This document shows, piece by piece, positions 21,931 to 33,226 of a stretch of DNA of 64,000 nt. The translations under genes and the position numbers were made by a program. The first letter of the stretch is position 1. Each line of letters opens with the position of its first letter. Under the pieces are notes generated by a model that saw only the letters and a program-made list of their open reading frames with translations, had not been told where the DNA came from and ran no database searches. Location of the stretch: assembly GCA_021234155.1 (NCBI GenBank), contig JAJEKV010000035.1:10354407-10418406 (forward strand), given 5' to 3'. The stretch comes from Isoetes taiwanensis (taxonomy: Eukaryota > Streptophyta > Lycopodiopsida > Isoetales > Isoetaceae).

Positions 21931-23279
21931 TTGCAAATCTTCTCTTAAACAACCCACCATATGTTCATCCTCCATAATATTCATTCAGAGAACTTTCGAG
22001 GGGCCTTGTTATAGAAAGTATTCAATATCTTGCATTGCGATACACAGAATCGTCGAGTAGTCTCGAGTGGAAGTTAAGGATGCCCTCCTCCTCACAATTA
22101 ATACATGTTCCATATTCAATTTAGAAGAATGTTTGTGTGAAACAACTATGTGATACACTTGCTTAAAATTACTGTATATTTCTGTACATTTTACAACGAA
22201 TAATACGCCCTCGCTATCTATAGCGGCGTCGCCACGTGGTTTCTTTTGACAGGGCTGAGTGATCAGAGATGGAGGCCACTATGATGAAGTGTCTAGAATA
22301 GCCATGCAGTCGCAGAGTCCATCATTCAAATGCTCTGCAGTTGCTGAGCCCTGCATTCAGATGCCCACTTCAAACCATCGCTTGGGAGGAAACGAGTAGT
22401 CCCCTGTCTTTCCCCTTTGTCAATTTCTTTTTTGCTTGCAAAGGCAAATCCAAATTGGATTATTGGGCCACAGCCAGAGCAGTTCATCCTATAGCTGAAT
22501 AGGGAAGTACTACCCCGCCATAGCCGAACTCTATTTTCTAAATATGTGCAGGTATGGATTGGGATGACAAAAGGGACGATTGTTTTTATGTTGCGCCCTA
22601 TTTTCTGGAAAGTATGAGAAGGCATGGCTCCACCGGCTACTGCATCGCCTCCATCGACGAGCCATATCCATAGCCATAGCCGCTCCTGCTCCTTCTGTTC
22701 GTAATTTCAGCAAGTGTATATAACGTAAGGGAAAGTTCCACGTCTCAAAATATTGGGAATATTCCCTTGGCGGTGCTGCGGCTTCGCCGCTTGGGTGCCA
22801 CCCGTCTTGCGGCGCCGCCTCAGGAAATTCGCTGGTGGATTTTCTAGAATTGGAACTTTCCTTAGTACATTGGATTTGTGGGAAAAAAGCCACAACTATA
22901 TTATATTTTTATAAAAATGCTCTTATCAACGACCCAGATGGGCCAAGATGAACGGCCTAGATTTCGATCCAGGTCCTCTCCTCCTATTGGCCTGTGTTTC
23001 CCGCCTTTGAATTGACAGCCGACCATTCTGCCTTGGCGGCTCTGCTATGGCGCTCCGGCTATGGCGCACGGCGTCTGCTTCCACTTCAACTATGGCGCTC
23101 CGGCTATCCAGGCTCCTTCCATGCATGCCCACGGCCTCTGCTTCCACGGCCTCTGCTTCCACGGCCTCTGCTTCTCCTGCTTCCGGCTATGGCGGCTAAT
23201 AGCCACAGGCATTTTTGGGAGCAGTCACAGTTTGAAATCCCTTAGCATCTACCCAGAAGCTTTGTAACATTTGGCCAGG
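21931..23279. other. FB2 flank and MO25 leader (unit 2, first copy)
   Basis: Homologous to 6571-7930. No gene is recognised apart from the MO25 start that follows. The pyrimidine-rich leader has three ccacggcctctgctt repeats. Confidence 0.5.
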
Positions 23280-23390
23280 ATGTCATTCTACTTCTTTAAA
23301 CAATTTAGGCCTAAAACACCTGCAGAGCTTGTAAAACAGACCAGAGATGCCCTCATGGCGCTTGCTATGGCTGATGTTCGGCTTCTAGAG
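23280..23390 (+). pseudogene. MO25-like exon 1, cut by an FB junction
   Basis: Encodes the MSFYFFKQFRPKTPAELVK start and continues to DVRLLE. At 23391 the sequence switches from the expected 'aaggtattcatgg' to 'aaaattgtttgggatcatt', which belongs to the FB left inner arm. The splice donor and exon 2 are lost. The frame runs on for 45 codons into FB sequence, making a chimeric open frame that is probably meaningless. Confidence 0.8.
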
Positions 23391-24298
23391 AAAATTGTTT
23401 GGGATCATTCGGGATGGCCAATAGATCCAAACTCTGTTATTTCAGTTGCTATGGCTCCGCATGCATGTTTAGAAAAGGTGCACCTAGTTATCCAAGAAAA
23501 CGACCACATTTTAGTCTGCGAAACGTAAACCCTGTATGTTGGTAGGTTATTATAGGGTTTTACGTTTTGCAGACTAAAACGTGGTCGTTTTCTTGGATAA
23601 CTAGGTGAACCTTTTCTAAACATGCATGCGGAGCCATAGAAACTGAAATAACAGAGTTAGGATCTATTGGCCATACCGAATGATCCCAAACAATTTTGCT
23701 ACTGCAAAAGGTGCTCTTGACTTCTAATTGCTACACTGGGAGGAGGATAAATCCAAACCCCATTCCGTCAGTTCCTCTTGCTTCGCATTTTCAACTGCAA
23801 CTTCTAGACCATGTTCCAAGTGCAACCGACTAAAACTCGACCTCCATAACGTAAACCTTTCAATAACCTAGCAACACACAGGGTTTACGTTTCAGAGGCC
23901 ATATCCTAGTCAGATTTGACCAGGATCTTGCACAATGTCATCACGTAGAGGGAGGGTGTGATGCCAGAAGATGGACCCTTAAAACATTTCGGAAGCAGTT
24001 CGTCCCAAAGGTCCTCTCTCGAAGGCCCCTGCTCTCCCACTCCGGAACTGTGAACTGACTCTGCCAATGGCCTCAAAATGCCGACATTACCCTGGGGACC
24101 AAGTTTCGTGTGCAGAAGACCACCCCTTCTCTAAGAATCGCCTCATGTACAATAGTTCGTAGTCAATTGGACTAAGAGATGGCTGCAGAATACTGCCATG
24201 TAGAGGGTTCATGTTTTTTTCGTTGCCAAAAATGGCCGTGTAACTTGGTGTTTAGGGTAATTTCGCTATTCCGGACGACATGGTGAAGTCGAATCTCC

Positions 24299-24545
24299 CC
24301 TGGGGGATGCACCTATTGTATAGGGGGTATACCACCTGCGTGCAAGGGGCCAGCAAAAACCCCCTTGTATACGTGTTTGAATTTTTTCAAAAACCCCCTT
24401 TCCAGCCACATACAGTGCCAAAATTGCCCTAAAAACCCCAAAAAGCTACCCCTACGTACGAGTATATGTACGATTTAAGGGAAAAACAAACCCTTTCGGG
24501 TCACTCACATGGTTTATACGGCCAAAACTATGTGAACCCCCCTTG
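24299..24545. mobile_element. 247-bp MITE with 8-bp target duplication (unit 2)
   Basis: GAATCTCC occurs at 24291-24298 and 24546-24553, and only once in the uninterrupted copy near 20518. The insert starts CCTGGGGGATGCACC and ends GTGAACCCCCCTTG, a weak terminal inverted repeat. The 8-bp duplication suggests hAT-type mobilisation (a 9-bp MULE duplication is less likely). Non-coding. Confidence 0.8.
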
Positions 24546-25132
24546 GAATCTCCATTCCGGGGCCTTTGTACTGCCCGAACGACAAAACACTTGGGTTTCT
24601 ACATGGTCGACCGCAGGACGCTTCATGGTTTGATAACTTCTCCCGGACCGATCTTTAATTTTTTTGAACCTCTCGAAGCATATTACTTGCACGACAAATT
24701 CAACGGTCGGATAGGGAAACCGAGCTCCGAGAGGAGGGGCATTGGCATTTGCCCGCCCGAAGGAGCGATGGCAGGAAAGGCTGCCTCATCAACCTTTATG
24801 AGGTCCGTCTCTTGGGGTCTGGCCTCTCCCCTCTGGTGAGGAAGCCGCACAAAGTCCTGGCCTGGTTCGATATTGGGGAAGGGCGTCAGCGCTTTAAGTT
24901 CTTCAAGATCCCTCTATTCTATCCCTTGCCAAACTCCTCTACCAAAAATTCCAAAGGTTATCATATTTCTTGCATAAAGTCCTAGTCATCATGTTCACGC
25001 CACCACCATCTAGCCATGTCACCCAAAATTTGCCAACATCACCCAATGAAAAGACCAAAGATGGACATCTTTTCATTTTTGGCCTAGTCAAAACTTGGCC
25101 TTGCTTACTTGACATGCCATGTCACCACTTGG

Positions 25133-25600
25133 AGTGCCTAGGTGGCATGCTTGAACCTAGGTGGCATGCCTGAGCCACCTTTGCATGTTCGAACCTAGGT
25201 GGCATGTTGGAGCCTGCGTGGCATATTGGAGCCACCTTGGCATGTTTGAGCCTAGGTGGCATGTTAGAGCTTAGGTGGCATGTTTGAGCCACCTTGGCAT
25301 GTTGGAGCCCACGTGGCATGTTGGAGTCCACGTGGCATGTTTGAGCCACCTTGGCATGTTAGAGCATAGGTGGCACATTGGAGCACACGTGGCATGTTTG
25401 AGCCTAGGTGGCATGTTGGAGACCACATGGCATGTTTGAGCCACCTTGGCATGTTAGAGCCTAGGTGGCATGTTGAAGCCCACGTGGCATGTTTGAGCCA
25501 CCTTGGCATGTTGGAGCCTAGGTGGCATGTTGGAGCCACCTTGGCATGTCGGAGCCTTATAGGTGGCATGTTGGAGTCCATGTGGAATGTTTGAGCCACC
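25133..25600 (-). repeat. 20-bp minisatellite array, FB3 right arm (shortened)
   Basis: Same inverted monomers as 21105-21925, but about 350 bp shorter because an internal block is deleted. Confidence 0.85.
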
Positions 25601-25610
25601 TTTGCAAATA

Positions 25611-26234
25611 CTTAAGTTGCAAGTCTTCTCTTAAACAACCCACCATATGTTCATCCTCCATAATATTCATTCAGAGAACTTTCGAGGGGCCTTGTTATAG
25701 AAAGTATTCAATATCTTGCATTGCGATACACAGAATCGTCGAGTAGTCTCGAGTGGAAGTTAAGAATGCCCTCCTCCTCACAATAGTAATACATGTTCCA
25801 TATTCAATTTAGAAGAATGTTTGTGTGAAACAACTATGTGATACAAATTTGCTTAAAAATTTACTCAGATATTTACGTACATTTTACAACGAATAATGCG
25901 CCCTTGCTATCTATAGCGGCGTCGCCACGCGGTTTCTTTTGACAGGGCTGAGTGATCAGAGATGGAGGCCACTATGATGAATTGTCTAGAATAGCCATGC
26001 AGTCGCAGAGTCCATCATTCAAATGCTCTGCAGTTGCTGAGCCCTGCATTCAGATGCCCACTTCAAACCATCGCTTGGGAGGAAACGAGTAGTCCCCTGT
26101 CTTTCCCCTTTGTCAATTTCTTTTTTGCTTGCAAAGGCAAATCCAAATTGGATTATTGGGCCACAGCCAGAGCAGTTCATCCTATAGCTGAATAGGGAAG
26201 TACTACCCCGCCATAGCCGAACTCTATTTTCTAA
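25611..26234. other. Second copy of FB flank in unit 2
   Basis: Homologous to 6571-7200 and 21931-22545. No gene seen. It ends at ATATGT (26235-26240), the left target duplication of the following insertion. Confidence 0.55.
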
Positions 26235-26240
26235 ATATGT

Positions 26241-29200
26241 AGCATAATAACAGGGAGTTTTCTTTGTGTTTTTGTACGCTTTTCACAAAGGTTTTCCTAA
26301 GATTTCATGGCGTATTTGAATAGATGTACTAATGCGTACATCTAGAGTGCACCATTTCTTAGTCGTTGATTTAGCCTTTTTTTTTTTCAATGGTCCAACA
26401 TCCAAGGGCTCACAACAGAAGCCCTCTTTTTATTTTAGGGGCTGAAAATGCAAGCCTCGTGGATAGCATTTTAGGGCATTCTTTGCCCTAAAGCTTGGCC
26501 ATGAACCACTGTTGGGGTTGGCCGACATCACGGCACATCGGATTTGAAGCAGCAGATTTTCAGCATATTTGAAGCAGCGGATTTGCCTGCAAGCGGATTT
26601 ACTGCAGGTTTCCAGGGAAAGTGCTTCAAGCAAGGGGAAATATGACAATTCACTGGATGCGAAGAAACCTATTTCAGAGCGTTTTAGGACCATTTCCTCA
26701 TTATGAAACCTAAAGGGTCAATCTATAGTTGTAAGATTCAGCTCACGAGGTAAGAGAAAGTTGTGAAATGGCGTTGAAAAGAATATCAGAAAGGTATGTC
26801 TTGGGGGACGCCATACCTCCCAGATCTATGCCATCCGCCAGAGCATTGCCAAGGCTCCAGGCCAGCATGGGCCATGAGGAACTGCACTCCCTGCCGCATT
26901 CTAAGTCTTTGCAATCTATGGCAATACGCAATTTCCCGCGACATAGGGATTCCTTCCATCTGCTTGACCTCTCCAATGCAGACTCCATGCTTCAAGCGTG
27001 CCCTCCCACATGTTTCGTTCAAAATTTCAAAGGTGTTGGAATGATAAGCTGCTGAAAACAGAAATGCTGGTTGGAATTTGAGAATATTGTAATTGTCTGC
27101 ATAGCATCGTTAACCCCTGTTTTTGTTCTTTTCCTAGTTGGTCTGCACTATCAGAATGGCATCTCATGTGGTTGGTTATCCCCGTATGGGGCCAAAGAGG
27201 GAGTTGAAATTTGCCCTGGAGTCTTTCTGGGACAAGAAAATTACTGCTGAAGATCTGGAGAAGACTGCCAAGCATTTGAGGGCATCCATATGGCAACAGA
27301 TGTCTGATGCTGGCGTCACATACATTCCAAGCGATACCTTCTCCTATTATGACCAAGTGCTTGATACACCAACTAGTAAGTTTCCCAAAAGCTCAGCTGT
27401 TTCTAGGCTTACTCAGAACCTTGTTTCTGAATGATTAACTGATTTTGCAGCCACTACATTGTTCCAGAGCTGGGCCCAGATGTGAAGTTCACCCTTCCCT
27501 CTCGTAAAGTTGTTCAAGAATACAAGGAAGCTAAGCAGGTGGCTTAATAATTTAAGATGCAAGCATTCCTTTCCTGCGTGCATGTGTATCATGTGCTTAT
27601 TTAGATCATTTTATTACAGCTTGGTATTGAGACTGTTCCTGTTATTGTTGCACATATCTGTTATTTGCAAAGCCAGCAAAGGTTGTGGGTAAAGGATTTG
27701 ATCTTCTTTCTCTGTTTGGCTCCTTGCTGCAAGTCTATGGGTAATCTTAAAGCTGTTATCTGGCTTATGGTTATCTTGCCACTGAACTGAGTGGTGTGAA
27801 GCTTTTGGTTGAGACATACTTTGCTGACATTCCTGCTGAAACATACAAGTGAGTGATTATCTCTGTGTAATTTGCAAATGCGTCTTTAAGCTTTCCAGGG
27901 AATTTACCTCAACTCTGGTGCAATTCAGGACATTGACTGGCTTGCAAAGTATGGCTGCTATTGGAGTTGATTTGGTTCGTGGAACAAAGAATGTGGCATA
28001 GAATGCTTGGCATTTGTTTTAGGTAAATGAAGAAATGGTATAGATGTGCATTTTTCCTATAACGTTTGCTGCTGTTGTTATATTCAATGCAGATTTTATC
28101 GACAAATATGCTTGTCTATATGAAGGTAAATATTTTAGTTGTATATAAAGAAAAGGGAAGTTTCTGGGTTAGCTCATGGTTGTTTGCATTTGAGAGCCAG
28201 CTCTTCTATCATGGACAAATGCTCATTGGTCAACAACTCCGCTTGAGTCGTTGTTAAGCAAGTGGTCTTTGTGCTATATATTAATAATCTGTTCTAAATG
28301 TACACTTGTGCTATTTTGTGTAGGATATATAAGAAAAAAGGAGAAAGCCCAGTTGCCATGTTGCCATGGAATTTTGCATACATGTACATCAATTCTTCAT
28401 CAAACAATGGAGAACTATACATTTCTTTCAAGTAGTTACACATCTATTCTCATTAATTTGGATACACATTCTTCTGATAATAGAAAGAAGATTTCAAGTT
28501 CTGTTAATGCCTCCATGAGTCAAATCCATAGTGTGATTGTGCAAAGATGCTTATCTTATCTTATCTTTTGGCCTTATTGGAGCATATAACTACTTTTACT
28601 ATATTTTCTATTTCAAATTCTTAAATAAACATACGTTTGAATATATCTATCATATCATTATAGATATTTTCTATTATGTTCATCTAGCAAATTAGGACTA
28701 AAAGCACAAGCCCCAAGTAATAAGGAATGGCAAATGTCGTTGCCATTAGTTTCACTAAACTGTTGTTCATAGGAGTAGGTTGTTTAACGATTTAGGCCCT
28801 TAAAGTTTATCTACGTTTGCTTTTGTTAGGGCCCGAAGGGCGTAAAATTTTTTTTTAATATAACAATCAACACACAACTACCATTAATATTATTAACACA
28901 AACCATTGCCTTTAACACATTTAAATTAAAATCCCCCTTGAACCCCCTTTGGTTTGGGTGCATATTCACACGGGGTGTTACTTCGGGCAACGAGAGCTGT
29001 CGGATGGGCATATTTGCCCTTTATTCCAAGATCTGGACCGTACATAGCGATCCTCGTTTGTGGGGTATACATGTACAAGTTTTTATATACTGTATATTAA
29101 GGTTTGCAAAATACTATAAGGTTTAAGGGAATGTACTTAATGGTGTTAATTTTATACACGTATTAAAAATATATTTTTGGGGCTCTCGCTGCCCTACGTA

Positions 29201-29317
29201 ACCCCCCGTGTGAATATGCACCCAAACCAAAGGGGGTTCAAGGGGGATTTTAATTTAAATGTGTTAAATGCAATGGTTTGTGTTAATAATATTAATGGTA
29301 GTTGTGTGTTGATTGTT
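26241..29317. mobile_element. ~3.1 kb insertion carrying methionine synthase exons (unit 2)
   Basis: It interrupts CTAAATATGT|GCAGGTATGG, which is continuous at 7200 and 22540. ATATGT is repeated at 26235-26240 and 29318-29323, consistent with a short target duplication. It carries the methionine synthase remnant and, at its right end, a 464-bp inverted repeat. Because introns are retained, this is DNA-level capture and not a retrocopy. The ends AGCATAATAACAG and TGTTGATTGTT are not inverted repeats and lack Helitron TC..CTRR signatures, so the element class is unresolved. Confidence 0.6.
27156..28001 (+). pseudogene. Cobalamin-independent methionine synthase (MetE-type), exon-deleted remnant
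   Basis: Exon 1 (27156-27375) encodes [19 protein letters not shown] through to the segment ending [10 protein letters not shown], followed by GTAAGT. Its upstream flank has a splice acceptor in the 5' leader (TTCCTAG). Later pieces are an exon at 27451-27538 ([19 protein letters not shown]), one from 27620 (LGIETVPVIV, then LLFAKPAKVVGKGFDLLSL), one ending at 27848 (LSGVKLLVETYFADIPAETY) and one from ~27930 (TLTGLQSMAAIGVDLVRGTK). The family makes methionine from homocysteine and methyl-tetrahydrofolate in ~765 residues. Here the stretch between LDTPT and HYIVPE and the entire catalytic C-terminal half are absent, and internal frames shift, so it is non-functional. Confidence 0.85.
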
Positions 29318-29321
29318 ATAT
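28858..29321. repeat. 464-bp inverted repeat with ~120-bp arms (unit 2 orientation)
   Basis: The left arm (28858-28976) begins ATATAACAATCAACACACAA and the right arm (29202-29321) is its reverse complement. The ~225-bp spacer reads from TTCGGGCAACGAGAG to GGGGCTCTCGCTGCC. In unit 3 (57291-57749) the arms are the same but the spacer is inverted. It could be a MITE lying at the right edge of the larger insertion. Confidence 0.85.
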
Positions 29322-29323
29322 GT

Positions 29324-30054
29324 GCAGGTATGGATTGGGATGACAAAAGGGACGATTGTTTTTATGTTGCGCCCTATTTTCTGGAAAGTATGAGAAGGCA
29401 TGGCTCCACCGGCTACTGCATCGCCTCCTTCTCTGAAAGAAAAGAATCGACGAGCCATATCCATAGCCATAGCCGCTCCTGCTCCTTCTGTTCGTAATTT
29501 CAGCAAGTGTATATAACGTAAGGGAAAGTTCCACGTCTCAAAATATTGGGAATATTCCCTCGACGGTGCTGCGGCTTCGCCGCTTGGGTGCCACCCGTCT
29601 TGCGGCGCCTCAGGAAATTCGCTGGGGGATTTTCTAGAATTGGAACTTTCCCTAGTACATTGGATTTGTGGGAAAAAAGCCACAACTATATTATATTTTT
29701 ATAAAAATGCTCTTATCAACGACCCAGATGGGCCAAGATGAACGGCCTAGATTTCGATCCAGGTCCTCTCCTCCTATTGGCCTGTGTTTCCCGCCTTTGA
29801 ATTGACAGCCGACCATTCTGCCTTGGCGGCTCTGCTATGGCGCTCCGGCTATGGCGCACGGCGTCTGCTTCCACTTCAACTATGGCGCTTCGGCTATCCA
29901 GGCTCCTTCCATGCATGCCCACGGCCTCTGCTTCCACGGCCTCTGCTTCCCATGCTTCCGGCTATGGCGGCTAATAGCCACAGGCATTTTTGGGAGCAGT
30001 CACAGTTTGAAATCCCTTAGCATCTACCCAGAAGCTTTGTAACATTTGGCCAGG
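29324..30054 (+). other. MO25 leader region (unit 2, second copy)
   Basis: Homologous to 7211-7930. It includes an open frame near 29331-29497 (starts MDWDDKRDDCFYVAPYF) that differs in frame in unit 1, so it is not called as a gene. Confidence 0.4.
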
Positions 30055-30328
30055 ATGTCGTTCTACTTCTTTAAACAATTTAGGCCTAAAACACCTGCAG
30101 AGCTTGTAAAACAGACCAGAGATGCCCTCATGGTGCTTGCTATGGCTGTTCGGCTTCTAGAGAAGGTATTCATGGATTGCGTTTCTTTGGGAGCGCAGGT
30201 AAAAGTATTTCGTCTGTTAGATGTATATGACAGTTCTTTTCTTGCTGTGTTTCTAGCAGGCACTGGAGGAAGTCGATAAAAGCCTTCTGGCTGTGAAACA
30301 AATGCTGCTTGGTGATGGTGAATCAGAG
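30055..30328 (+). pseudogene. MO25/CAB39-like gene, 5' two exons (unit 2)
   Basis: Same structure as 7931-8207: exon 1 30055-30165, GT..AG intron, exon 2 30260-30328 (ALEEVDKSLLAVKQMLLGDG). Exon 1 lacks one codon (the Asp of MADVRLLEK) but stays in frame. No later exon is recognisable before the kinase-like gene, so the same truncation applies. Confidence 0.75.
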
Positions 30329-32651
30329 GTATCTACATGAATAATTTGTCCTTTGAATATAATCGACCTCATGAACTAGATCTTTGAATCTTTTCGATAT
30401 TGCTGGATGAGGCGCCCTCTTTGCATCAATAATGTGCTCACAGTCACAGATGACAGCCTTCATTTTGAAGAATAAGTTTGAGGTTTTCCTTAAAATTTGA
30501 GGTTAATTCAGAAATTCAATGCAAGTATTTTGATGTTGTTTGTTGTGCCTACAGGGCCTACAGAATCAAAGAAATTTTTTGCTGGAGGATTGATTTGTGA
30601 ACCCAGACATGTCCATCTGATATCGCTTCTATGCCACAAGCGCGTGTTTTGGTACAAAACCCCGCCACAAGTCGGGCTTCCTCTGCATTTGGGACATGGA
30701 TCTTTCAATGCAAATGTAGATCCTTTAATTTTTATTCAAGGAAGCTTCCCTTCTTATTTTGTAGACAAGGTTAAACTATGAAAACAGATAGCATGAACAA
30801 GGAAACGAGCTTTGGAGGATCGTTGTGATCTCATTTAATTTATTTGTTATTGTTTCTCAAACTTGATTAATAAAACAACTTGTTTTCTTGTATTCTTTAT
30901 TCGATGGTGAAACTTAGATTCATAAACAGCCTTGTTCAAATATGTAATGCCTTCAATGCTATGAAACAACACCTTGTTTTTCTGTGTTATATTAATGGTT
31001 TGTTTATTTAAAAGCATGCCACGTGACAACATTTTATTAGTTAAAAATGCATATTAGTATGCCACGTGTTAAAATTTCATTGGTTAAAAGTATGCCACGT
31101 GTTAAAATTTCATTGGTTAGAAGACACATTACAAACAACACCACTTTTTTTCTATGTGTTATAATAATGTTTTTTTACATGTCCTTATTTAAGGAAAACA
31201 ATAGTTAGTAGCATAAAAAACAATAGCACTTTTTGAAACTATATTGGAGGAAAAAATATCAGCACATAGAAAGGTGGAAAACATTTGAAAACAACAACTA
31301 TTTTAAAGTAATACATGTAGGTTTCTTGAATATTATATATCCTTTTTTGGGAAAACAATATCAACTTAAAAAACTACAAGTAGAGAAGAAAAAAATAATA
31401 CACATTGCAAAGGAAAAAAAGAATAGTCTTTTTGAGTTTTCCACATGTACTAGTATTGAAACTAATATTGTACTAATGTTGTAATTTAGCTTTTCATATG
31501 TGGTATTATCGAGACCTACGCATGTAATTCTGAAGATAAACAATGCATGATTCCACTAAAAAAATACACGTTGACAAACAAATCACAAAAACTATGTCAA
31601 CTTTTTCTACGGGTGAAATTTTCTGCCAAAAGACCACTGTAGGAAATTTCTACCAAAAAACCACTGTCTCTTTGTGCAAATCCGAATAAACAGGCCACGT
31701 GAACTTTTGGGGCCATTTTGGTGTTGTTTTCGGCATAAAACAGCACTTCCATACAACTAAAAAACAACTGTGGACCAAAAATCGGGGTCAGTGTGATGCC
31801 TTCACATGTCCATGACTAATGTTCGACATCGCCGGGCACACATTTCTAGTTATTATTAATAATACAATCATTTGTAATAGAATCACCATATTATAATCAC
31901 CAATGTTGTTAATAATACAATCATTAATCTTCTAATTATAGCACACCTATGCCAATTTCAAAAGTTATAGATGTACATTTTACAAGCTTTATCATACATT
32001 GTCGCGTTTTTAGTTCTATGAGAAGAACGACTGTCCGAAATGATGCATTGCTAAGATCTGCGTCACACTTCTAACATTGTAGAAAAGCATTAACCTTGTA
32101 CTTATACAATTGCTTTTTCTTTTTCTTTTCTTTTCTTTCTTTTTTGCTGCCTAGATATTTTGATTTTATTTTTTTAAGGTATTACATAAGTCTTTATGGT
32201 AAGAGTTTGGGCCAAAACTAAGTAAGGTTTGGCTTCTCATCTCCCACACTTATGTTCCTTCTTGAGTTCCAAGCATGGATTTCGTGGGCCAATTACGTGC
32301 CTTGATGCGTCCTATTATATACAAATCTATGGTTTGTGCATTTTAGCCCTTAACATTCGAACCACATGATTATAATCCAACTCTTTGTAGTGTATCATGT
32401 TCATGGTGGGTTTTAGATTGTTCATGATGGGTTTTAGAATGCAAAAATACTGAACAAGAATGACTTGGTAAATATGCTTGAAGAACTATATGACTTATCC
32501 TATATGGATGACATGAGAGTCTAATTTGTGTAGATAAATGTCAAATGTAAAAACTAAAACAATTTGAATCGCTCTAACATCTCTATTCTCTAAGGTTTAT
32601 TATATAACAATAAATAAAAGAACAAAACACTTCCATTACAAGAGTAAATCA
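30329..32651. other. AT-rich intergenic DNA (unit 2)
   Basis: Copy of 8208-10544. It includes the CACGTG/CCAAT tandem repeats at ~31011-31120 and a pyrimidine tract at ~32110-32145. No gene recognised. Confidence 0.5.
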
Positions 32652-32935
32652 TTTAAACAATTATATTAATAAAAATAAAGTCTATATAAAACTCAAGGCA
32701 ATTCAAAAACATAATGCTTGCCTTTGAATGAAGCTCTTTTTAATACAATTCCAATATTTTATGCCCGACTAAAAGCCCAGCAATGTTGGGCACGTTTTCT
32801 AGTTATAATATAAAAGATTATTTTAAAGGTTGTGGGGGGCGGGGGTTGTGTGCGAGGGGCATCTATATATAAAGGGATGTGCCTTGTGTGAGAATAGCTA
32901 TATTTTGATTTTCAAAAAGTAATGTTTTGGATATT
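32652..32935 (+). repeat. Single recombinant copy of the TATA-bearing direct repeat
   Basis: Unit 2 has only one copy where units 1 and 3 have two. Its left edge (ATTATATTAATAAAAATAAAG) matches copy a of unit 1, while its body (GAAGCTCTTTTTAATACAAT, ATGCCCGACTAAAAGCCC, CATCTATATATAAAGGG) matches copy b. That is the product expected from recombination between a and b. The hairpin and ~1.4 kb are lost. Confidence 0.8.
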
Positions 32936-33226
32936 ATTAGTCGCAAATCCCATAATGATCACATATTGCTACTTGATTATATACAGGTTTTCAACTTTTG
33001 TTAAAGAATGCTAGGTAGTGTCATTTTACAAATCATTTATAGGTCCCAAATATTACAAGTTCCAACCTGCGCCCAGCAAGCAACACTGGCCACCTTAACT
33101 AGTAAATATAACAAAAAATTTCTGATACAATACACAATTGGTCTCCTTAGAGTACCTGGATTAGGGACTTGTATATAGAAGTAATTGCACTTATTTCGAA
33201 GTTACACCAAATCGACTCAATTCTAG
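32936..33226. other. 3' flank of the kinase-like gene (unit 2)
   Basis: Non-coding, copy of 12237-12532. No terminator or polyadenylation signal stands out. Confidence 0.4.

Larger units (their letters stand above)
23391..25610. mobile_element. Half foldback element (FB3), centre plus right arm
   Basis: Contains only the last ~140 bp of the left inner arm, the loop (23534-23553) and the right arm with a shortened minisatellite (25133-25600). The outer left arm is missing because the element is fused to MO25 exon 1. A 247-bp MITE is inserted at 24299. Confidence 0.8.

Noticed and set aside
27156-28001. Functional methionine synthase gene
   Set aside because: Most of the ~765-residue protein, including the zinc/homocysteine-binding C-terminal half, is missing, and remaining exons shift frame.
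26241-29317. Helitron as the carrier of the methionine synthase fragment
   Set aside because: Insertion is not between A and T without duplication, and the ends lack 5' TC and 3' CTRR with a hairpin.
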